Positions 48,295 through 56,940 of a stretch of 64,000 nucleotides of DNA are shown one piece after another. How positions within the stretch are numbered: position 1 is the stretch's first letter; each line of letters starts with the position of its first letter. Position numbers and translations under genes: made by a program. Source of the stretch: Planococcaceae bacterium Storch 2/2-2 (lineage in GTDB: Bacteria > Bacillota > Bacilli > Bacillales_A > Planococcaceae). Location: assembly GCA_009740415.1 (NCBI GenBank), contig WOYE01000002.1:186001-250000 (forward strand), read 5' to 3'. The notes beneath the pieces were generated by a model. That model saw nothing but the letters and a program-made list of their open reading frames with translations, searched no databases and was not told where the DNA came from.

Positions 48295-49290
48295 ATGAAA
48301 GTGTTAGCACCGATTAGTAAAGCGGAAGAAGTAGAGATGCTCGTCCATAACGGTGCGGAAGAATTTTATGTCGGTTTCATACCGAATGAATGGATCCGTG
48401 CGTTTACGAGCGGTGTTTGGATGAACCGTCGTGCCACGCAAGCGAGCGTACCAGGTATTGAAGAGTTCGCTCACCTCGTCGAGCAGTCTCATGCGTACGA
48501 TGTGCCAGTTTATATGACGTTAAATGCCCCGTACTACACACATGAACAAATTCCGTTGTTACTGGAAATTGTTCAGGAAGCGCATCAAAGTGGTGTCGAT
48601 GCATTCATCGTCAGCGATATCGGACTCATGATGGCGATTAAAGATCGCATACCTGATGCGGTCATTCACGTGAGCAGTTTGGCAGCGCCGACGAATAGTG
48701 AAAGTGTGAAATTGTACCGAGAGTTAGGAGCTTCTCGCATCGTATTTCCGAGAAGTTTATCACTCGCGGAAATGAAAGAAATTATGGATGTCGGCGGGCG
48801 AGATTTAGAATATGAACTGTTTATTTTGAACGACGGATGCGTATATGAAGAAAGTTTTTGTTTTACGACGCATAACCAAGTCGGTGCATTTTGCTCGACG
48901 CAAAATTGGGACTTTCAATTTGAATCGGCTAAAAATCGCCCGTTGTCTACTCGTGAACATGCGTTGCTCGACGAACAGATGAAAGCGTACGAAGATTTCG
49001 TTTGGTATACGCATAGTTGCGGATCGACCGTTGCTGAAAATGGTATTCCGCTCGGTCCATGCGGTTTATGTGCTTTGAATGATATTGCAGAGTTAGGAAT
49101 CGATTCGTTAAAAATTGTCGGACGCGAAGCGAATTCCGTTCGGAAGTTAGCGAGCGTTCAACTCGTTTCATCTGTCGTCCGTTCCGTTCGAGAAGGAATG
49201 CAAAAGAGGGACGTCCAACAAAAAGCGATGCGCATTCGAAACACACCTGAGTTTTGTGCTTCGAAATATATGTGCTACTACCGTGAATGA
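48295..49290 (+). CDS. U32-family protein, UbiU-like (candidate CTQ biogenesis hydroxylase subunit)
   Basis: This 331-residue U32-family protein starts KVLAPISKAEEVEMLVHNGAEEFYVGF and carries the late motif LKIVGREANS, as in UbiU, TrhP and RlhA. Cysteines are at 182, 189, 200, 242, 256, 259, 321 and 327. The Cys182-Cys189 spacing and a later Cys242 resemble the Fe-S ligand set of UbiU. Extra cysteines (256/259 and 321/327) could hold a second cluster. The start follows AGAGGAGAG. Its stop overlaps the ABC transporter start. The proposed activity is inference. Confidence 0.76.
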   Translation: MKVLAPISKAEEVEMLVHNGAEEFYVGFIPNEWIRAFTSGVWMNRRATQASVPGIEEFAHLVEQSHAYDVPVYMTLNAPYYTHEQIPLLLEIVQEAHQSGVDAFIVSDIGLMMAIKDRIPDAVIHVSSLAAPTNSESVKLYRELGASRIVFPRSLSLAEMKEIMDVGGRDLEYELFILNDGCVYEESFCFTTHNQVGAFCSTQNWDFQFESAKNRPLSTREHALLDEQMKAYEDFVWYTHSCGSTVAENGIPLGPCGLCALNDIAELGIDSLKIVGREANSVRKLASVQLVSSVVRSVREGMQKRDVQQKAMRIRNTPEFCASKYMCYYRE

Positions 49291-51074
49291 TGAAACGTAA
49301 ACAGACGAAGTACGAACTCGCTTGGCTTTGGCCATTTTTTAAACCGTATCGTTGGACGTTACTCGTCGTTTTCATCTTAGCGATCGCAAGTACGGCACTT
49401 CAACTGTCGTATCCGTATTTATCAAAAATTTTTATCGATGACGTGTTAATCGAGCCGACGTATTCGCTAGAGCGTATTTTATTATTAACGTTTAGTTTGT
49501 CTGTTTTAGCGATCGTCACCCAACTCGTCAATAGTTACATTTATTTACGAGTGACGTTGCAAATGATTAAAAGTTTACGACTGCATTTGTTTCATCACAT
49601 TGAACGATTGCATCACCAGTTTTTCGTGAGGACGCCGATCGGCGAAATTACGACGCGGTTGAGCGGCGACATTAACATCGTTCATGGGACGTTGACAGAC
49701 GGTGTGTTGCAACTTTGTATGACGGTGTTAACGCTCATTTTCATTACGACGATGCTTATCATTTTAAATGTGAAGCTCTTTTTATTGACGTTATTTATTT
49801 TTCCGTTTCTTATTGCAACACTCGTCTACTTTCGTCCACTCATTACGAGTAAAACGAAACAATTGCGCGAAGATCAAAGTGCGATTCAAGGTCACATGAT
49901 CGAAACGTTCACGCGTATTCGACTCGTGAAGTTACTCACTGCTGAGAACGAACGACGGGATCAGTTAAGTGGAAAAATTGATACGTTGAATCAACATTCT
50001 TTGCAATACGCGATTATTGAAAGTGTAGCAGGCGGGATTCCGCAAACGCTAACGATCGGAATGACGACCATTATTTTACTTTTCGGCGGGCGGATGGTAT
50101 TGGACGATACGATGACTGTCGGTAGTCTACTCGCTTTTACAGCGTATTTGAGTCGATTTTTCTCACCCGTTCAAACGCTCGCTGGTTTGTACATCCGATT
50201 TCAAAATATGAACGTCTCGTTGAAGCGGTTGACAGATTATTTGAAGCTGCCAGTAGAAGACGGACGAGCGACGTGTCAGCTACAGCGTTCGGACCTCGAC
50301 GAAGCAGCGACACTCGTCTTTGAAGATGTAACGAAACGACATGAGCATCGTACGTTGTTTGAACACGTTCATTTAACGTTACAGCCACGTACGGCTTATG
50401 CGGTCGTCGGGCCGTCTGGTGTCGGAAAAAGTACGTTCGTCGATTTGATCGTACGTATTCAAGACGCGACGGAAGGAAAGATTCAGCTCGCAAACAAAAG
50501 GGTAGAGACGATCGGTGTCCAATCGTTACGCGATACAGTATGCGTCGTTCCACAAGATGTAGAAATTTTAAACGAAACGATACGTGACAATTTATTGTTC
50601 GGTCAGTCAAACGAAGAAAAACGTCAAGTGAGTGATCAGCGACTCGAAGAAGTATGTCGAACAATCGGCTTGCATGACGACTTTTGTCGCTTACCGAATG
50701 GTTACGATACGTTTGTCGGTGAAGCAGGTAAACGACTTTCGGGCGGACAACGTCAGCGACTCGCAATCGCACGTGCGTTGCTTAGAAATCCACGCATTCT
50801 CATATTAGATGAGGCGACGAGTGGAAGCGATTACGAACTGGAACGTGAGCTATTCGGCCATTTGCGAACTTGGCTCAACGAACGTGACGACCGCTGGTTG
50901 TTCGTCATCTCTCATCGATTAGAATCACTCGCTACATTTGACGAGTGGCTCATTTTCCGAAACGGAACGATTGAACGCGTGAATGATTATGAGCAAATGC
51001 GACGTCAAATGAGCGAACGAGAAGGGAGGGCATCTCATGTCGACGATTGGACAGAAGGAAGTGAACCCGTATGA
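49287..51074 (+). CDS. qhpF: ABC exporter (QhpF-like, fused membrane and ATPase domains)
   Basis: This 595-residue protein has a six-helix exporter domain (about 20-300) and an ATPase domain. Walker A is GPSGVGKST at 375-383, the signature LSGGQRQRLAIARAL near 490 and Walker B ILILDEATSG. There is no C39 peptidase domain. In Paracoccus QhpF is required to export the modified gamma subunit, which lacks a Sec signal. It overlaps the U32 gene by ATGA and the protease gene by 38 bases. Other lipid or drug exporters are similar, so the name rests on context. Confidence 0.85.
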   Translation: MMKRKQTKYELAWLWPFFKPYRWTLLVVFILAIASTALQLSYPYLSKIFIDDVLIEPTYSLERILLLTFSLSVLAIVTQLVNSYIYLRVTLQMIKSLRLHLFHHIERLHHQFFVRTPIGEITTRLSGDINIVHGTLTDGVLQLCMTVLTLIFITTMLIILNVKLFLLTLFIFPFLIATLVYFRPLITSKTKQLREDQSAIQGHMIETFTRIRLVKLLTAENERRDQLSGKIDTLNQHSLQYAIIESVAGGIPQTLTIGMTTIILLFGGRMVLDDTMTVGSLLAFTAYLSRFFSPVQTLAGLYIRFQNMNVSLKRLTDYLKLPVEDGRATCQLQRSDLDEAATLVFEDVTKRHEHRTLFEHVHLTLQPRTAYAVVGPSGVGKSTFVDLIVRIQDATEGKIQLANKRVETIGVQSLRDTVCVVPQDVEILNETIRDNLLFGQSNEEKRQVSDQRLEEVCRTIGLHDDFCRLPNGYDTFVGEAGKRLSGGQRQRLAIARALLRNPRILILDEATSGSDYELERELFGHLRTWLNERDDRWLFVISHRLESLATFDEWLIFRNGTIERVNDYEQMRRQMSEREGRASHVDDWTEGSEPV

Positions 51075-51753
51075 ACATTACGGAGGAAAAGGTGTAAAAA
51101 TTGCGCTGTTAGATAGCGGTGTTAACATGTACCATTCTCATATTAGCGAACGGCTATCTGGTGTCGCTTTTCGAGTGAATCGAGACGGCTGGATTGAGCG
51201 TCACGATGATATTCGTGACTATTTAGGACACGGCACGGCGATTGCTGCGCTACTGAAGTACGTAGCGCCTGAGTCTGAAATCGTCATCGGTAAAATATTT
51301 GATGAAAAACTGACGTGTTATCCGTCTGTTCTCGCCCACGCGATCGATTGGGCAGTAGACGAAGGAGTAGACATTATTAACTTAAGTTTAGGAATGTCTG
51401 AACGTTTTGATGTCGTCGAGGAAAGCTGTAAACGAGCAGCGGAAGCAGGAATTGTTCTCGTCGCTGCTCACGATCGACAGAGTGAAATCGTTTGGCCGGC
51501 GCAACTCGACGAAGTGTACGCTGTAGAAGCGACTGAAATCGGTCGAGAGCAATGGACGTTTACAGAACATTCGTCGATCGGGGCGTGCGGTTTTCCGCGC
51601 GAGTTAGCAGAACCGATTCAGTTGTACAATTTACACGGACATAGTTTTGCAGCCGCACATTTCACTGCGTGGGTGGCACGTTATTTTGAAGCGGAAAACG
51701 TACGAGGAAACGAGTATGTCAATCGGATGATCAAACAAATAATAACCGTTTAA
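51037..51753 (+). CDS. qhpE: Subtilisin-like serine protease (QhpE-like, leader peptidase for gamma subunit)
   Basis: This 238-residue S8 protease has Asp26 in IALLDSGVN, His65 in GHGTAIAAL and Ser203 in GHSFAAAHF. The usual oxyanion asparagine (VAAGN) is replaced by VAAHD at 142-146, so His145 stands in that place. There is no signal peptide or prodomain, fitting a cytoplasmic enzyme like Paracoccus QhpE that cuts the 28-residue leader from the cross-linked gamma subunit. Its start lies 38 bases inside the ABC gene behind AAGGGAGGG. Confidence 0.88.
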   Translation: MSTIGQKEVNPYEHYGGKGVKIALLDSGVNMYHSHISERLSGVAFRVNRDGWIERHDDIRDYLGHGTAIAALLKYVAPESEIVIGKIFDEKLTCYPSVLAHAIDWAVDEGVDIINLSLGMSERFDVVEESCKRAAEAGIVLVAAHDRQSEIVWPAQLDEVYAVEATEIGREQWTFTEHSSIGACGFPRELAEPIQLYNLHGHSFAAAHFTAWVARYFEAENVRGNEYVNRMIKQIITV

Positions 51754-51771
51754 GAAAGGTGGAGTTTATTT

Positions 51772-53244
51772 ATGGTAAAACAGTATAAACAGTTGATTGG
51801 TGGGAAGTGGGTTGACAGTGTCTCTGGTGAGACGTTTGAATCGAAAAACCCGTCGACAGGTGAAGTGCTCGGAACCGTTGCATATGGAGACGAGCGCGAT
51901 GTCGATTTAGCGGTAGCAGCTGCGCGTCAAGCGTTCGAGTCCGAAGAATGGGGCGATATGGCGCCATCTGATCGTGGACGTTTGTTGCAACGCGTCGCTT
52001 TGAAGTTGTGGGACAATCTCGACTATTTAGCGGACATTGAATCGAAAGACGTCGGATTGACGATCAATGAAACGAAAAATATTGCGATTCCTGGTTCGAT
52101 CGACGTCCTCGAGTTTTATGCTGGACTTGCGAACAAAGTACAAGGAGCGACGTTATCGTCTCCTTCGAACCGTTTCAACTACACGTTGCGTGAACCACTC
52201 GGTGTCATCGGAGCAATCGTTCCGTGGAACTTCCCAATTATGCTAACGATGTGGAAATTAGCGCCGGCACTCGCTGCTGGAAATACGATCGTCATTAAGC
52301 CACCTCGTGAAACACCACTCGGCGTATTGGAACTCGCGCGTCTCTTCCAAGAGGCAGGTATTCCAGACGGTGTCATTAACGTCGTGAACGGAAGCGGTTC
52401 GACTGTCGGAAATGCCCTCGCTTCTCATGAAGGCGTCGACAAAGTAGCGTTTACAGGATCGACGTCGACGGGCCGCCTCATTATGCAAGCGGCGAGCGAA
52501 CATATTCGACCGGTTTCGTTGGAACTCGGTGGAAAGTCGCCGAACATCGTATTCGAAGATGCGGATTTAGATAGTGCGATCAACGGGTCGCTTTTCGGCA
52601 TTTATTTCGCACAAGGTCAAGTATGTGCTTCCGGAACGCGTCTTTTCGTCCAAGAGAGCATTTACGATGAATTCGTCGAACGGTTCGCGGAACGAGCGAA
52701 ACAAATTAAAGTTGGCGACTCGTCTGATCCTGAAACGCAAATGGGTCCTCAAGTATCGGAACAACACCTTCAGTCGATCGAGCGATACGTCGAGATCGGT
52801 CAAAAAGAAGGAGCGACACTCGTCACAGGTGGTACGCGTAAAAAAGACCTCGGGGAAGGAAACTTCTTCGAGCCGACCGTCTTCTCGAACGTGACGAACG
52901 ATATGACGATCGCACGTGAAGAAATTTTCGGACCCGTCATTTCAATCATTCCGTTTAAAGATGAAGAAGATGCGATTCGCCAAGCGAACGACACGTTGTA
53001 CGGACTCGCTTCAGGCATTTGGACGAACGACTTGAAACGTGCGCACCGCATGATTCCGAAGCTCGACGCTGGAACGGTTTACGTGAACACGTTCAGCATG
53101 CTCGATAGCGTCGCACCGTTCGGTGGAAATAAAGGCTCTGGATTCGGTCGCGAACTCGGTATGGAAGCGATGAACATGTATACGCAGACGAAAAGCGTCT
53201 GGATGGACTTGAGCGAAGAACATATGAATTGGTACGGCTTTTAA
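51772..53244 (+). CDS. NAD(P)-dependent aldehyde dehydrogenase (second of the locus)
   Basis: This 490-residue enzyme has Glu251 in LELGGKSPNIVF and Cys285 in QGQVCASGTR, with the usual cofactor lysine in VIKPP. It starts 18 bases after the protease gene behind AAGAAAGGTGG, so it is probably the last gene of the qhp transcript. Amine dehydrogenation releases aldehydes outside the cell; this enzyme likely oxidises those that enter. Substrate range is not readable. A terminator follows. Confidence 0.9.
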   Translation: MVKQYKQLIGGKWVDSVSGETFESKNPSTGEVLGTVAYGDERDVDLAVAAARQAFESEEWGDMAPSDRGRLLQRVALKLWDNLDYLADIESKDVGLTINETKNIAIPGSIDVLEFYAGLANKVQGATLSSPSNRFNYTLREPLGVIGAIVPWNFPIMLTMWKLAPALAAGNTIVIKPPRETPLGVLELARLFQEAGIPDGVINVVNGSGSTVGNALASHEGVDKVAFTGSTSTGRLIMQAASEHIRPVSLELGGKSPNIVFEDADLDSAINGSLFGIYFAQGQVCASGTRLFVQESIYDEFVERFAERAKQIKVGDSSDPETQMGPQVSEQHLQSIERYVEIGQKEGATLVTGGTRKKDLGEGNFFEPTVFSNVTNDMTIAREEIFGPVISIIPFKDEEDAIRQANDTLYGLASGIWTNDLKRAHRMIPKLDAGTVYVNTFSMLDSVAPFGGNKGSGFGRELGMEAMNMYTQTKSVWMDLSEEHMNWYGF

Positions 53245-53248
53245 AACG

Positions 53249-53289
53249 AAAACTCGTAACGGTCGATCGTTGACCGTTACGAGTTTTTT
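53249..53289. terminator. Bidirectional terminator at the end of the qhp locus
   Basis: A perfect 16-bp stem (53249-53264 / 53272-53287 approximately) with a 7-base loop is flanked by A-rich and T-rich ends and separates the dehydrogenase from the convergent TauE-like gene. Confidence 0.9.
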
Positions 53290-53290
53290 G

Positions 53291-54061
53291 TTACAACGAT
53301 TGGAAATAGTCGTACGAATGTTTCGCGAGAAGAAGCAATGTCATGACGATGAATAAAATACGGACGTAACCACTACCTCGTTTCAAAGCGAATCGCGATC
53401 CGGCGATGGATCCGAAAATTTGAGCGACTCCCATAATTAAACCGTATGAAAAAATGACTTCCCCTAAGTAGATGAACATGAGAAGTGCGGCGAAGTTGCT
53501 CGCAAAGTTTAACACTTTAGCATTGCCAGCTGCTTTTAAAAAGTCAGCGCCGAACCAAAGAAATGTGAACATTAAAAACGAGCCCGTTCCAGGTCCTAAA
53601 AATCCGTCATAAAATCCGATGAGGCCAATTAATGCGACGAACAAGAGCAATTTCGTGCGCGACACTTTCGTCATCGCTTCGATTTGTCCCCAATCTTTTT
53701 TGAAAATCGTATAGACGGCGACGACTGCTAACATGACGAGCATGAACGGTTTCAGTAAATCCGGATTGACGAGGTGGACGCTATACGCACCGAGCATCGC
53801 AAAGACGAACGTAACAGGAAACAATTTAGCGACGAGTCGTTTGTCGAGCTTACCCGATCGGAAAAAGACGACACTGCTCGTAAACGAACCGATCGAGCTC
53901 GCTAATTTATTCGTAGCGATCGCCGTAGCGGGCGGTAAACCGGTAAAGAGAAGTGCGGGCAATGTAATGAGACCTCCCCCTCCGACGACGGAATCGACGA
54001 ATGCGGCAATGAATCCGAAGACGACGAGGAGAATAATGATCGTACTATCGATATCGAACAT
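53291..54061 (-). CDS. TauE/SafE-family sulfite/anion exporter
   Basis: This protein of about 256 residues has eight hydrophobic segments and the family pattern GFIAAFVDSVVGGGGLITLPALL, with a repeat-related GFYDGFLGPGTGSFLMF in the second half. TauE/SafE proteins export sulfite, sulfoacetate or other organic anions; the substrate is unknown here. ATG 54061 is preferred over 54070 because AAAGG directly abuts the latter. It is transcribed away from the CDF gene. Confidence 0.88.
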   Translation of the reverse strand: MFDIDSTIIILLVVFGFIAAFVDSVVGGGGLITLPALLFTGLPPATAIATNKLASSIGSFTSSVVFFRSGKLDKRLVAKLFPVTFVFAMLGAYSVHLVNPDLLKPFMLVMLAVVAVYTIFKKDWGQIEAMTKVSRTKLLLFVALIGLIGFYDGFLGPGTGSFLMFTFLWFGADFLKAAGNAKVLNFASNFAALLMFIYLGEVIFSYGLIMGVAQIFGSIAGSRFALKRGSGYVRILFIVMTLLLLAKHSYDYFQSL

Positions 54062-54115
54062 GAATGACATCCTTTCTTTCCGTTAATTGTATCGTATCGA
54101 CCTCTTAGAAGAAAT

Positions 54116-54152
54116 AGAAAAACGCTTCCTTTCATGAGAAGGGAAGCGTTTG
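54116..54152 (-). terminator. Intrinsic terminator of the CDF gene
   Basis: Read on the minus strand, AAACGCTTCC and GGAAGCGTTT form a 10-bp stem with a partly paired loop, followed by a T-rich run (plus strand AGAAAAA at 54114-54120). Confidence 0.78.
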
Positions 54153-54157
54153 ATCGT

Positions 54158-55135
54158 TTATCGGAGGAGCGGTTGTGCATCGCGTGTTTTCCATTCCGGT
54201 ACGCCGTCGTCTTCATCGAATCGGACGATGACCCGGTTCACCCCTTTTTGACATAAAATGAGGTCGGTCAATTCATCGCGCAAGTCGTCTAAATAGGCGA
54301 ACGTATGAGACGGATCGACTTCAGCGAGCAAGTCGACGTGTAAAAACTCTCCTTCTTTCACGACTTCTAACGTATCGATGTCGACGATGTCTTCATGTTC
54401 GAGGACGAGATCACCGATATGATTCAACATTTCTTCGTCAGTTTCACCGATCACACCGCGTGCATTGTCTAAAAAGACCCGTCCGACGACGTAAAACATC
54501 ATCAGACCGATGAGGACAGAGGCCATTCCTTCACCTGCATAAAAGCCGGTCCACTCAGCGACGAGAATTGACACGATTGCGAGGACACCGCCGAATGTAG
54601 CGACGAAGTCTTCCATGAAGACGAGTTTCGTTGCTGGTTTCGCACGGTTCATATGGCGAATGGCTAACGGAATCGTACGAAGTCCCGCATGATCGATACC
54701 GACTTCGTGCGCGATTTCTTGTGCGGCTTTGTAAAAGACGATCCCTTCTAACACGACGCCGATCGCTAATACGCCGATCGACAACCAGACGCCTTCTGAT
54801 GAAGTCGGATGCCAGATGTGGTTCCATCCTTCTTTAATCGTCTCATACGCTAAAATACCGACGATTAATACGGCGGCTAAACAGACGAGGTTGACGAGCC
54901 GGCCAAATCCTTTCGGAAATTGTCGAGTCGGTGCTTTTTTCGACAAGGCGGATCCGATGAAAACGAAAAGCTGGTTCGCTGCATCACCGAGCGAGTGCAT
55001 CATTTCAGCGAATAGAGCGACGTTTCCTGTCATGAAAAAGACGACACCTTTTAAAGTGCCGAGCATGCCGTTGACGACGGCAGCGATGAGGGAAGATTTA
55101 TTCCCACCTTTTAATAATGTTTTCCAAGTCGTCAT
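54158..55135 (-). CDS. Cation diffusion facilitator family transporter
   Basis: This 325-residue protein has about six hydrophobic helices with the metal-site segment EMMHSLGDAANQ (His47, Asp51) of CDF proteins. A C-terminal cytoplasmic ferredoxin-like domain (about 215-310) contains EHEDIVDIDTLEV. CDF proteins export divalent metals such as Zn, Mn, Co or Fe in exchange for protons. This sub-type has HSLGDAAN rather than HSLSD; the metal is not determined. It is a single gene with its own terminator. Confidence 0.85.
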   Translation of the reverse strand: MTTWKTLLKGGNKSSLIAAVVNGMLGTLKGVVFFMTGNVALFAEMMHSLGDAANQLFVFIGSALSKKAPTRQFPKGFGRLVNLVCLAAVLIVGILAYETIKEGWNHIWHPTSSEGVWLSIGVLAIGVVLEGIVFYKAAQEIAHEVGIDHAGLRTIPLAIRHMNRAKPATKLVFMEDFVATFGGVLAIVSILVAEWTGFYAGEGMASVLIGLMMFYVVGRVFLDNARGVIGETDEEMLNHIGDLVLEHEDIVDIDTLEVVKEGEFLHVDLLAEVDPSHTFAYLDDLRDELTDLILCQKGVNRVIVRFDEDDGVPEWKTRDAQPLLR

Positions 55136-55210
55136 ATGAATCCCTTCTTTCGTACCGAACGGATACCCTTTTTTCGAGAAGTGTAATCGTTGACCGGCAA
55201 CGATTGCATA

Positions 55211-55242
55211 GAAAAAGCGAGCTTCTTAAAAAGAGCTCGCTT
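55211..55242 (-). terminator. Intrinsic terminator of the GAF-domain gene
   Basis: On the minus strand AAGCGAGCTCTT pairs with AAGAAGCTCGCTT, with one bulged base and a short loop, and runs into TTTTC. Confidence 0.75.
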
Positions 55243-55251
55243 GAGGACGAC

Positions 55252-55749
55252 TTAGTTGGACGATTGCAAATGGTGTTCGAGCCGAGTGACGAATGCGGTA
55301 AGGCCGCGTTCATCGACCGCATCGAATCGATCGAGTACTGGACTATCGATGTCGAGTACGCCGAACGGTTTTCCATTTTTGCGAATCGGTAAGACGATTT
55401 CGGAACGGCTCGCAGCGTCACAGGCAATGTGACCAGGGAAGGCATGTACGTCTTGAACACGTTCAGTCGTCATCGTTTCAATGACTGTTCCACAAACGCC
55501 TCGTCCTTTCGGAATACGTACGCAAGCCGGTAGCCCTTGGAAAGGACCGAGTATGAGTTCATTAGAAGACGTGTCCCATCGATAAAACCCTACCCAATTG
55601 ATCGATGGTAAAAATTGTCCGAGCAACGCAGACGCGTTCGCTAAATGAGCGATCGTATCCGTTTCCCCTTCAAGTAAAGCATCGAGTTGTCGTACGAGTG
55701 TTTCGTATTGTTCTTCTTTCGTACCTTCATATGGAATCGTTTGAAACAT
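55252..55749 (-). CDS. Free methionine-(R)-sulfoxide reductase (GAF domain)
   Basis: This 165-residue GAF protein has the three redox cysteines of fRMsr at 76, 86 and 110 (ACVRIPKGRGVCG and GHIACD). The INWVGFY and PFQG segments are typical of the YebR/fRMsr family. It reduces free methionine-R-sulfoxide, protecting against oxidation. It follows the membrane exporter gene on the minus strand by 11 bases, but a functional link is not evident. Confidence 0.92.
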   Translation of the reverse strand: MFQTIPYEGTKEEQYETLVRQLDALLEGETDTIAHLANASALLGQFLPSINWVGFYRWDTSSNELILGPFQGLPACVRIPKGRGVCGTVIETMTTERVQDVHAFPGHIACDAASRSEIVLPIRKNGKPFGVLDIDSPVLDRFDAVDERGLTAFVTRLEHHLQSSN

Positions 55750-55760
55750 CGTATACCTCC

Positions 55761-56774
55761 TTACGAAAATGTAATTTCACGCGGATTGTAAAATTGGTCG
55801 ACTTGATCATAAAGCGCGAGCATCTCGTATAAGATGATCGTTTCAGACGGCAGTTCAGCTCGTGAACCGATCCGCTGTTGGTCGTTGAAAAAGAGACGAG
55901 TGAGCTCCACTTTTTGACGTTCATGCAACGTAGGATCAAAAGCATGCTCCGGTTCCAATTGTTCGCTTAAATCGTACGAACATTGCACGAGCCACTCTCG
56001 TTCATCCGTCGTCCAATGCGCATGGCGCATCGGAGCTTCCATAATGTTAATTAAATGGTGGGCGATCATTTGCAAGCTTTTTAACTGTTTTTCGTGCACG
56101 GTAATTTGTTCTTTATGATGAGCGACGAACGGATGAAATACATCGCGCTCTTGCAATTGAAGAAGCCCAGCTGTCACGTCGATTTCTTTTTGAATGAGCT
56201 TCATTTCTTTCGTCGCTTTTTCTGTTTTCCATTCGTCTGGTTTTAACAACGGTTCGAACGCCATCCGAATGAATGGTCCGAGTTGACTCCGAATATGTTG
56301 CATATGCGTTTCGATATTCGTCGTATATTGAGGAGGCAAAATTAAAATGTTAACGGCGATGGAAACGAGAAGTCCGATCGACGTTGAACCGAGACGTGTG
56401 AAGAAAGCAGTGATCGCGTTACTTCCGACCGTATCGACCATCGCTACAGCAGTTAATGTTGCGACGAGTAACCCAGCGTGCAAGTTTAAACGGTAACACG
56501 TTAAAATTGTTAAAACGGCTGATAACGTGTATGTGATCGGTGCGTGTCCGAAAATCGCAACGAAGACGACTGTATAAAAGGCACCGATCGCAGAAGCAGG
56601 AAAACGGATCGCTGCTTTTTTAATGGAGTCTGTCACCGTTGGATCGATCGTGACGATCGCTGTAATGACAGCGAATGCGGGAGGAAATCCGAAAAACTGG
56701 CAAATCCAAGCGGTTAAAAAGACCGCGATTCCTGTTTTTAAAATACGGCCTCCCCGAAATGGAAAACGAAACAT
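55761..56774 (-). CDS. Aromatic acid exporter family (DUF939, YqjA-like) membrane protein
   Basis: This 337-residue protein has an N-terminal membrane half (GGRILKTGIAVFLTAWICQF, then about five helices). A C-terminal soluble helical half follows, as in the YqjA/YgaE aromatic acid exporter family. It may export hydrophobic acids; function is putative. The start is uncertain: ATG 56774 lacks a good ribosome binding site, while AAGGAGG sits about 29 bases upstream with no start codon in frame between them. Confidence 0.75.
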   Translation of the reverse strand: MFRFPFRGGRILKTGIAVFLTAWICQFFGFPPAFAVITAIVTIDPTVTDSIKKAAIRFPASAIGAFYTVVFVAIFGHAPITYTLSAVLTILTCYRLNLHAGLLVATLTAVAMVDTVGSNAITAFFTRLGSTSIGLLVSIAVNILILPPQYTTNIETHMQHIRSQLGPFIRMAFEPLLKPDEWKTEKATKEMKLIQKEIDVTAGLLQLQERDVFHPFVAHHKEQITVHEKQLKSLQMIAHHLINIMEAPMRHAHWTTDEREWLVQCSYDLSEQLEPEHAFDPTLHERQKVELTRLFFNDQQRIGSRAELPSETIILYEMLALYDQVDQFYNPREITFS

Positions 56775-56940
56775 ACTGTCTGCAAAGCGAGGCGCGAGAC
56801 GAACCTCCTTCGCTTCTTCACATCCTTTCTCTTCCGATTATTCGTTAGTAGTATACCATTGTTTCCGACGAATCGGAGACGTTTTGTTCGACGGATAGAG
56901 GGGTAGAGTGAAGTAGTTCCATGAAAGGGGATTTATTCAT

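Noticed and set aside
50137-50772. 211-residue minus-strand open frame inside the ABC exporter gene
   Set aside because: It lies opposite the conserved ATPase domain and its arginine/serine-rich translation has no family features.
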